DNA of 64,000 nucleotides, from positions 620,001 to 684,000 of the forward strand of contig NZ_JASJOU010000002.1 in assembly GCF_030068605.1 (NCBI RefSeq), given 5' to 3'. This document shows, piece by piece, positions 57,669 to 64,000 of the stretch (its first letter is position 1; each line of letters opens with the position of its first letter). Made by a program: the position numbers and the translations under genes. This DNA comes from Xanthocytophaga agilis. GTDB taxonomy: Bacteria; Bacteroidota; Bacteroidia; Cytophagales; 172606-1. The notes beneath the pieces were generated by a model. The model was not told the DNA's origin. It saw only the letters and a program-made list of their open reading frames with translations, and ran no database searches.

Positions 57669-57686
57669 CTTTTTAGCGTTATATTG

Positions 57687-58271
57687 TTATCTTTTCTGAT
57701 TTGCAAAAGGCATTCCTAATGCTTTTAATAACTCAAGGCACTCTTCGTCAGTTTCAGCAGTAGTTACAAATGTAATATCCATACCGGAGATCTTATTAAT
57801 CTTATCGATACTAATTTCCGGGAAGATAATTTGTTCTTTCACACCTAACGTATAGTTACCACGGCCATCGAAACCTTTGTCGCTGATGCCACGAAAATCT
57901 CTAACGCGAGGAAGAGCTACAGTGATCAGGCGATCCATAAATTCAAACATACGCTCTCCACGCAGTGTAACTTTAGCTCCAATCGGCATGTTTTCTCTTA
58001 ACTTAAAGTTAGAGATGGCTTTTTTGGAATATGTTGCAACTGCTTTTTGGCCTGAAATAATTGTTAATTCTTCAACACCTACGTCAATCAGTTTCTTATC
58101 CGCAACAGCCGCGCCGATTCCTTTATTAATTACGATCTTAGTAATTTTAGGAACCTGCATAACAGACTTATACTTAAACTTCTCCATTAAAAGAGAAACT
58201 ACGTCATTTAAGTATTTATCTTTAACCCTAGGGTTGTTAGTATTATTTTTCTGAGAATTGATATTAGCCAT
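57687..58271 (-). CDS. rplE: 50S ribosomal protein L5
   Basis: This 194-residue protein has [22 protein letters not shown] and [10 protein letters not shown], typical of L5, which binds 5S rRNA. It has a short N-terminal Asn-rich extension. Confidence 0.97.
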   Translation of the reverse strand: MANINSQKNNTNNPRVKDKYLNDVVSLLMEKFKYKSVMQVPKITKIVINKGIGAAVADKKLIDVGVEELTIISGQKAVATYSKKAISNFKLRENMPIGAKVTLRGERMFEFMDRLITVALPRVRDFRGISDKGFDGRGNYTLGVKEQIIFPEISIDKINKISGMDITFVTTAETDEECLELLKALGMPFANQKR

Positions 58272-58318
58272 TTTTGCAGACTTAATAATATAAATGCTTA
58301 TCTATAGAATAGGATATA

Positions 58319-58669
58319 TTAAAACTCCGCTTTAATAAGAGTTCCTGTCTTTTTGGCATATCTCTGCTTTTTACCTTTCTCGTCAAGTTTACGAGAAATA
58401 CGGCTAGGCTTGCCAGTTGAAGGATCAACAACCATCAGGTTACTTACATGGATAGGAGCTTCTTTCTCAATAAATCCACCTTGAGGGTTTTCTGCAGAAG
58501 GCTTAACACTTCTTTTAACCAGATTTAAACCTTCAATAACTGCTTTTTGCTTTTCTCTGTCTACTGAAGTAATCTTCCCAGTCTTGCCCTTCTCATCTCC
58601 AGAAATTACAATTACAGTATCTCCTTTGCGAACATGCAGTTTTACTGTTGTTTTAGCTTTTGCTTTCAT
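58319..58669 (-). CDS. rplX: 50S ribosomal protein L24
   Basis: This 116-residue protein has a KOW domain (GDTVIVISGDEKGKTG) and ENPQGGFIEKEAPIHVSNL. It initiates 50S assembly. Confidence 0.97.
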   Translation of the reverse strand: MKAKAKTTVKLHVRKGDTVIVISGDEKGKTGKITSVDREKQKAVIEGLNLVKRSVKPSAENPQGGFIEKEAPIHVSNLMVVDPSTGKPSRISRKLDEKGKKQRYAKKTGTLIKAEF

Positions 58670-58694
58670 TTTATTATAAATGTATCAGAGTCAA

Positions 58695-59063
58695 CTATAA
58701 AACTTCTGGTGCTAAGGAAACAATTTTCATAAATTGCTTCTCTCTTAATTCACGAGCGACAGGTCCAAAGATACGGGTTCCGCGTGGTTCATCGTTGTTG
58801 TTCAACAAAACAGCCGCATTATCTTCAAATCGAATATAAGAACCATCTTTGCGACGAACTTCTTTTTTTGTCCGAACAACAACAGCTTTGGATATAGCGC
58901 CTTTCTTCAAGTTACTGGAAGATAAAGCTGTTTTAACAGTCACGACAATTTTATCGCCAACTGAAGCATATCTTTTACCTGTACCGCCTAAAACTCGGAT
59001 TACCAGTACTTCTTTAGCACCACTGTTATCGGCTACTGTAAGCCGAGATTCTTGTTGTACCAT
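58695..59063 (-). CDS. rplN: 50S ribosomal protein L14
   Basis: This 122-residue protein has [20 protein letters not shown] and [17 protein letters not shown]. It is at the subunit interface. Confidence 0.97.
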   Translation of the reverse strand: MVQQESRLTVADNSGAKEVLVIRVLGGTGKRYASVGDKIVVTVKTALSSSNLKKGAISKAVVVRTKKEVRRKDGSYIRFEDNAAVLLNNNDEPRGTRIFGPVARELREKQFMKIVSLAPEVL

Positions 59064-59064
59064 G

Positions 59065-59334
59065 TTATTTTGCTTTTTCGATAATTTCTATAAGTCTCCA
59101 ACGCTTATTTCTACTTAATGGACGAGTCTCCATTATTTTAACCGTATCACCAATGCCACACTCATTCTTTTCATCATGAGCCATCAGTGTGGTAGTTTTC
59201 TTCATGAACTTACCATACTTAGGGTGTTTCACCTTACGCTCAATTGCTACGGTAATGGACTTATCCATCTTATCACTTACGACACGCCCGATTCTTTCTT
59301 TTCTGGCATTTCTTTGTAATTGCTGTTGCTCCAT
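59065..59334 (-). CDS. rpsQ: 30S ribosomal protein S17
   Basis: This 89-residue protein starts [19 protein letters not shown] at 59334, avoiding the longer frame from 59361 that would overlap rpmC; GAAAAG precedes the ATG. The OB-fold motif [20 protein letters not shown] follows. Confidence 0.95.
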   Translation of the reverse strand: MEQQQLQRNARKERIGRVVSDKMDKSITVAIERKVKHPKYGKFMKKTTTLMAHDEKNECGIGDTVKIMETRPLSRNKRWRLIEIIEKAK

Positions 59335-59344
59335 CTTTTCTTGG

Positions 59345-59545
59345 TTATTTAGAGTTTGCAATTTGTCTTGCTCTTAATTCTGTATTCAGCTGAGCAATCA
59401 GTCTGCGTGAAGCGCGGATACGCGCCGGATTTTCAATAGGAGTAATTGCGTGTGCAAATTTTAATTTTTGCAGCGTTGCAGCTTCAGAACTGATACGGCT
59501 TTGCAATTCTTCTATACTTAATGATTTGATATCCTGATTTTTCAT
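59345..59545 (-). CDS. rpmC: 50S ribosomal protein L29
   Basis: This 66-residue protein, [20 protein letters not shown], has the family's helical hairpin. It overlaps rplP by four bases. Confidence 0.96.
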   Translation of the reverse strand: MKNQDIKSLSIEELQSRISSEAATLQKLKFAHAITPIENPARIRASRRLIAQLNTELRARQIANSK

Positions 59546-59967
59546 TGTCCTTCAACGTAATCTCTACGTACAATAAATTTAGTTTTAATAGGCAACTTTT
59601 GTGCAGCTAATCTCAATGCCTCTTGTCCTATTTCACGGCTAACACCAGTTATCTCAAAAAGGATAGTACCGGGCTTAACTACTGCTACCCAATATTCTGG
59701 GGCTCCTTTACCTTTACCCATCCGAACTTCAGCAGGCTTCTTGGTAATAGGTTTATCTGGGAATATGCGAATCCAAACTTGACCTTCCCGTTTCATTGTA
59801 CGGGACATAGAGATACGGGCTGCTTCAATCTGACGAGCTGTGATCCAACCTGGTTCAAGAGACTTCACGGCAAATGATCCAAAAGAAATCTCATGACCAC
59901 GAGTAGCAAGACCACGCACCCGGCCCTTCTGCATTTTTCTAAACTTGGTTCTTTTCGGCTGTAACAT
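59542..59967 (-). CDS. rplP: 50S ribosomal protein L16
   Basis: This 141-residue protein has [20 protein letters not shown] and [18 protein letters not shown]. It contacts tRNA at the peptidyl transferase centre. Confidence 0.97.
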   Translation of the reverse strand: MLQPKRTKFRKMQKGRVRGLATRGHEISFGSFAVKSLEPGWITARQIEAARISMSRTMKREGQVWIRIFPDKPITKKPAEVRMGKGKGAPEYWVAVVKPGTILFEITGVSREIGQEALRLAAQKLPIKTKFIVRRDYVEGQ

Positions 59968-60008
59968 TTTCTTTCTATTTATTAGGATTCAGTAAACTAA
60001 CCGAATGC

Positions 60009-60818
60009 TTATCTACCAGAATTATTATTTTTCTTTTTCTTCTTACGTCTGTTAGCATCTCTATCACCACCTCTTTCACGGCGATCTCCGCGTTCGGAAG
60101 AATCACCACGACGATTTCCACGCTCTCCGCCAGATGTATTACCAGATGCAGCAGCTGCACTACCATATGTAGCATTAGGAGATAAATCACGCTTTCCGAA
60201 AACTTCACCTTTGAAAACCCATACTTTGATACCGATTTTTCCATATACGGTCAAAGCTTCAGAAATTGCATAATCAATATCAGCACGTAGTGTATGCAAA
60301 GGAACACGACCTTCTTTGTATTCTTCAGTACGAGCCATCTCTGCACCTGCCAGACGACCAGACAAACGAACTTTGATGCCTTGAGCGCCTACTCTCATAG
60401 CCAATGCAATCGCTTGTTTCATTGCACGACGATAAGAAATACGAGCTTCCAATTGTTGAGCGATTGATTCACCCACTAATTTTGCATCTAATTCAGGTCT
60501 TTTTATTTCAAAAATATTGATCTGAACGTCTTTTCCAGTCAGTTTTTTCAGCTCTTCTTTTACTCTTTCAACCTCAATACCATTCTTCCCAATAACAACA
60601 CCTGGACGAGCAGTATTGATAGTTAATGTAATACGCTTGAGTGTACGTTCAATAACTACTCTTGCAATACCTCCCTTAGGAAAACGAGCCAATACATATT
60701 TGCGTATTTTCTCATCTTCTACTAATTTCTCAGCAAAGTTTTTTCCACCGTACCAATTAGAATCCCATCCTTTAACGATGCCTAGGCGAAAGCCTGTTGG
60801 ATTAACTTTTTGTCCCAT
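60009..60818 (-). CDS. rpsC: 30S ribosomal protein S3, with basic low-complexity tail
   Basis: This 269-residue protein has the KH domain with [20 protein letters not shown], then [18 protein letters not shown]. About 45 C-terminal residues are Arg/Gly/Asp/Lys/Asn-rich ([14 protein letters not shown] end), more extended than E. coli S3. It binds mRNA at the entry channel. Confidence 0.96.
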   Translation of the reverse strand: MGQKVNPTGFRLGIVKGWDSNWYGGKNFAEKLVEDEKIRKYVLARFPKGGIARVVIERTLKRITLTINTARPGVVIGKNGIEVERVKEELKKLTGKDVQINIFEIKRPELDAKLVGESIAQQLEARISYRRAMKQAIALAMRVGAQGIKVRLSGRLAGAEMARTEEYKEGRVPLHTLRADIDYAISEALTVYGKIGIKVWVFKGEVFGKRDLSPNATYGSAAAASGNTSGGERGNRRGDSSERGDRRERGGDRDANRRKKKKKNNNSGR

Positions 60819-60826
60819 GCGTGTTA

Positions 60827-61213
60827 TTATTCAGTTTCTTGTATTTTAGTTTCGTTAAGAGCTGCTGGATTCGTTTTAGAATCTAACACAAGTGTAATGT
60901 GATTAGACCGTTTACGAACACGATATCCCCGACCTTGAGGAGCAGGACGTAAGCGTTTAAGAACACGTCCACCATCTACAAATATCGTTTTGATATACAA
61001 ATCAGCATCTTCTATTCTTTCTCCTTCATGAGATTGCTCCCAGTTAGCAATAGCAGACAGAAGTAACTGCTCAATGCGCTTTGATCCTGATTTAGAATCA
61101 AAACGAAGAATATTCAGTGCATCATTAACCCGTCTTCCTCTTACCATGTCTGCCACAAGTCTCATCTTACGAGGAGAGGTAGGTACATTTTTAAGTTTAG
61201 CTATCGCTTCCAT
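60827..61213 (-). CDS. rplV: 50S ribosomal protein L22
   Basis: This 128-residue protein has [20 protein letters not shown] and [20 protein letters not shown]. It lines the exit tunnel. Confidence 0.97.
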   Translation of the reverse strand: MEAIAKLKNVPTSPRKMRLVADMVRGRRVNDALNILRFDSKSGSKRIEQLLLSAIANWEQSHEGERIEDADLYIKTIFVDGGRVLKRLRPAPQGRGYRVRKRSNHITLVLDSKTNPAALNETKIQETE

Positions 61214-61215
61214 TA

Positions 61216-61494
61216 TTATTTTTTACCTTTATCTTTATTACCTGCGTGACCTCTGAAATTGCGAGTAGGTGCAAATTCACCTAACTTGTGACCAACCATA
61301 TTTTCAGTCACATATACTGGAATAAACTTATTCCCATTATGTACAGCAAAAGTGTGACCTACAAAATCCGGAGAGATTGTTGAACGGCGAGCCCAAGTTT
61401 TAATAACAGCTTTTTTGCCAGACTTGGTCATGCCTTCAATTTTGGCTAACACCCGGAAATCAATATATGGCCCTTTTTTTATCGAACGTCCCAT
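61216..61494 (-). CDS. rpsS: 30S ribosomal protein S19
   Basis: This 92-residue protein has [20 protein letters not shown] and [20 protein letters not shown]. It contacts S13 in the head. Confidence 0.97.
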   Translation of the reverse strand: MGRSIKKGPYIDFRVLAKIEGMTKSGKKAVIKTWARRSTISPDFVGHTFAVHNGNKFIPVYVTENMVGHKLGEFAPTRNFRGHAGNKDKGKK

Positions 61495-61543
61495 CTATGT
61501 AAAATGGATTATAATATGTATCAGATTTTAACCTTTTTTTCTT

Positions 61544-62365
61544 TTATTTCCGACGACTTACAATCAAGTCATTAGAATATTTTTTCGGTCTACGAGTCTT
61601 TTTACCTTTAGTATACAGACCTTTACGAGAGCGAGGGTGTCCACCGGATGCCCGACCTTCACCACCACCCATTGGGTGATCAACAGGGTTCATAGCAACA
61701 CCACGTACACGAGGACGACGTCCTAACCAACGTTTACGGCCAGCTTTTCCATAGCTTACATTCATGTGATCTGCATTGGATACAGAACCTACAGTAGCAA
61801 TACATGTAGCTAAAACCAGACGCATCTCACCGGAAGGCAATTTTAGTGTAGCATATTTTCCTTCGCGAGCAACCAACTGAGCATATGTACCGGCACTTCT
61901 AGCCATAGAACCACCTTTACCAGGCTGAAGCTCAATGTTATGAACAATAGTACCAAGAGGAATAGAAGAAAGAGGAAGTGCATTACCTACTTCAGGTGCA
62001 ACACTTTTACCTGAAACGATGGTTTGTCCTACAACGATACCAGCAGGTGCCAGTATATATCTTTTTTCACCATCTGCATAGTTTACTAATGCAATACGAG
62101 CGGAACGATTTGGATCATACTCTACAGTTTCAACAGTAGCAGTAATATCAAACTTATCACGTTTAAAATCGATAATCCGATATTTACGCTTGTGTCCACC
62201 ACCGATATATCGCATTGCACGGTGTCCGTTATCATTCCGACCACCTGTCCTTTTCAGGGTTTCAGTCAAAGACTTCTCAGGCTTGTCAGTAGTAATCTCC
62301 TCAAAAGAAGGAGCCATTCTGAACCGTTGTCCTGGAGTAATTGGTTTTAATTTCTTAACAGCCAT
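61544..62365 (-). CDS. rplB: 50S ribosomal protein L2
   Basis: This 273-residue protein has [20 protein letters not shown] and [20 protein letters not shown]. It is needed for subunit association and peptidyl transfer. Confidence 0.98.
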   Translation of the reverse strand: MAVKKLKPITPGQRFRMAPSFEEITTDKPEKSLTETLKRTGGRNDNGHRAMRYIGGGHKRKYRIIDFKRDKFDITATVETVEYDPNRSARIALVNYADGEKRYILAPAGIVVGQTIVSGKSVAPEVGNALPLSSIPLGTIVHNIELQPGKGGSMARSAGTYAQLVAREGKYATLKLPSGEMRLVLATCIATVGSVSNADHMNVSYGKAGRKRWLGRRPRVRGVAMNPVDHPMGGGEGRASGGHPRSRKGLYTKGKKTRRPKKYSNDLIVSRRK

Positions 62366-62420
62366 TTTACTTATTTACTTTTAAACACGGATTATCGTGC
62401 CGTGCCACATAAGTTAATTA

Positions 62421-62708
62421 TTAAATATCTCCGTAGAAGTCAATCACTTCTCCTGCAGCCAACGTTACGATTGCTTTCTTATAAGAAACTGTACGACCAG
62501 CAAGAACTTTAGATTGAGTAAAGCGAGTCTTTTCTTTACCAGCATAACGGATAGTTCTTACACCATTAACGTTAACGCCATAAGCACGCTCAATCGCCTT
62601 TTTAATCTCTATCTTATTAGCCTTTTTATCAACAACAAAGGTGTAAATACCTTTTTCAGTCAAGGCATTCGCCTTTTCAGTAATCAGAGGTCTTTTAATG
62701 ATACTCAT
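62421..62708 (-). CDS. rplW: 50S ribosomal protein L23
   Basis: This 95-residue protein has KRPLITEKANALTEKGIYTF and VDKKANKIEIKKAIERAYGV. It is the docking site for trigger factor and SRP at the tunnel exit. Confidence 0.97.
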   Translation of the reverse strand: MSIIKRPLITEKANALTEKGIYTFVVDKKANKIEIKKAIERAYGVNVNGVRTIRYAGKEKTRFTQSKVLAGRTVSYKKAIVTLAAGEVIDFYGDI

Positions 62709-62716
62709 TTTTTGAG

Positions 62717-63343
62717 CTATTTAAGAAGTTCTTCAATTTTCACTAATGAACCTTCGCTTATCAATAAAAGATCCGCATTCATCAGTTCATATGTATTAAG
62801 TTGATTCGCCAGAATAACTTTAGATTTTGGCAAATTGCGACTTGATAAAACAACATTCTTATTTACTTCAGGAAGAACTAACAATGTTTTTTTATCTAGA
62901 GCAGACAAACTTTCCAGAATCTTAATATATTCTTTTGTCTTTGGCTGACTCAACGTAAAGTCTTCAACAACTGTAATTCCAGAATTAACAGCTTTGTAGC
63001 TTAATGCTGACTTTCTAGCCAACTCCTTAACTTTCTTGTTCAACTTAAAGCTATAATCACGAGGAACAGGTCCAAAAACACGACCACCATGACGATAAAG
63101 AGGGTTCTTAATACTTCCTTTACGAGAACCACCTGTACCTTTTTGCTTGTGAAGTTTACGGGTAGAACCATGAACCTCATTTCTTTGCTTTGCCTTATGG
63201 GTTCCCTGACGCTGATTAGCAAGATATTGCTTTACATCCAGGTAGATCGCATGATCATTTGGAGTTATGCCGAAGATCTCATCAACCAAGGCAATTTTTC
63301 TACCTGTCTCTTTACCCGAAATATTATATATTGATACTTCCAT
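62717..63343 (-). CDS. rplD: 50S ribosomal protein L4
   Basis: This 208-residue protein has [20 protein letters not shown] and [20 protein letters not shown]. It is an assembly protein and, in E. coli, regulator of the S10 operon. Confidence 0.96.
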   Translation of the reverse strand: MEVSIYNISGKETGRKIALVDEIFGITPNDHAIYLDVKQYLANQRQGTHKAKQRNEVHGSTRKLHKQKGTGGSRKGSIKNPLYRHGGRVFGPVPRDYSFKLNKKVKELARKSALSYKAVNSGITVVEDFTLSQPKTKEYIKILESLSALDKKTLLVLPEVNKNVVLSSRNLPKSKVILANQLNTYELMNADLLLISEGSLVKIEELLK

Positions 63344-63380
63344 TGTTACTTACCTTTTTAGTACACACTTGATGTATGTA

Positions 63381-64000
63381 TTAGATGATTTCTCTGTGAT
63401 TATCAATGATGACAATAGAATTTTTAGCTCCAGGAACAGAACCACTGATCAAAACCAGATTTTTCTCTGGAATAACTCTCAAAACACGAAGATTTTGAAC
63501 AGTTACACGATTACCACCTGTCCGACCAGCCATACGCAATCCTTTAAACACCCGAGCAGGGAAAGAACACGCACCGATAGAACCTGGATGGCGTTGGCGA
63601 TTGTGCTGACCATGCGTACCCGCACCCACACCACTAAATCCATGTCTCTTTACAACACCTTGAAAACCTTTACCTTTAGAAGTGCCAACCACATCAACGA
63701 ACTCACCTGCTTCACATACATCTCCAACCTGGATAGTATCGCCTAAAGAAACTTTTACTACAAAGTCTTTAAACTCAACAAGCTTGCGCTTAGGAGTTGT
63801 ATTTGCCTTTTTAAAATGGCCTAACAATGGCTTGGCAGTGTTTTTTTCTTTCTTTTCTCCGAAAGCCAACTGTACTGCTTCATATCCATCAACCTCAATC
63901 GACTTTACTTGTGTAACCACACAAGGTCCTGCCTCAATTACTGTACACGCAACACTTTCACCCTCAGGTGTAAAGATGCTGGTCATTCCAATTTTTTTTC
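63381..64000 (-). CDS. rplC: 50S ribosomal protein L3, 5' end outside the window
   Basis: The frame is open to the window edge. The bases before the Met at 63986 encode KKIG, matching the usual L3 start GKKIGMTS, so the true start lies beyond 64000. Motifs include [20 protein letters not shown] and [20 protein letters not shown]. It is an early 50S assembly protein. Confidence 0.95.
   Translation of the reverse strand, partial: KKIGMTSIFTPEGESVACTVIEAGPCVVTQVKSIEVDGYEAVQLAFGEKKEKNTAKPLLGHFKKANTTPKRKLVEFKDFVVKVSLGDTIQVGDVCEAGEFVDVVGTSKGKGFQGVVKRHGFSGVGAGTHGQHNRQRHPGSIGACSFPARVFKGLRMAGRTGGNRVTVQNLRVLRVIPEKNLVLISGSVPGAKNSIVIIDNHREII

Overview
The window is a chromosomal segment from a member of the Bacteroidota, most likely a Cytophagales-type bacterium. 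The signs are TonB-dependent receptor architecture with an N-terminal carboxypeptidase-regulatory domain, a fused CcoN-CcoO cbb3 oxidase, zinc-ligand-poor bL36, promoter elements of the Bacteroidota type (TTTG then TAnnTTTG), DUF4142 and MORN/TonB-C proteins, and the ribosomal operon order ending rpoA-rplQ followed by carA. The species cannot be named from the sequence alone. No rRNA, tRNA, CRISPR array or prophage was seen.

Region by region. 1-8226: a truncated conserved gene, a divergent peptide-deformylase-like protein, an ABC-F ATPase, a lipoprotein, a MORN/TonB-C protein, a metallo-beta-lactamase-fold hydrolase, an RsmI-like methylase, a DUF2905 membrane protein, and a hydrolase plus GH140-like glycosidase pair. 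8227-14613: a large Oar-like TonB-dependent receptor, a second alpha/beta hydrolase, a small thiamine-binding-like protein and kdnB. 14812-25083: an erythromycin-esterase-family protein, a methyltransferase with an unknown partner, STAS-like and SHOCT-like small proteins, an RluA-type pseudouridine synthase downstream of two tandem paralogues of unknown function, and kdnA. KdnA and KdnB together would make 8-amino-8-deoxy-Kdo for lipopolysaccharide, although here they lie about 9 kb apart.

25443-38723 is accessory in character. It holds a coiled-coil protein, an exported protein cut in two by a fresh IS982-family insertion (7-bp target duplication, frame restored when the element is removed), a helical-repeat protein, a DUF4142 protein, a PaoABC-type molybdenum hydroxylase whose large subunit is separated from its partners by repeats, and a homocysteine S-methyltransferase-domain protein. 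Four copies of a roughly 114-bp inverted-repeat element sit between genes at about 16.4, 29.3, 32.3 and 35.2 kb. I do not recognise this family, and it is the most unusual non-coding feature in the window.

39010-47812 is a complete cbb3 oxidase locus, ccoI-ccoS-ccoNO-ccoQ-ccoP-ccoG-ccoH plus a TauE/SafE-like membrane protein, preceded by an FNR-like palindrome. 47899-64000 (minus strand) is carA and the S10/spc/alpha ribosomal protein supercluster from rplC (cut by the window end) to rplQ. It includes rpmJ and rpmD, and a near-perfect internal promoter between rpsN and rpsH.
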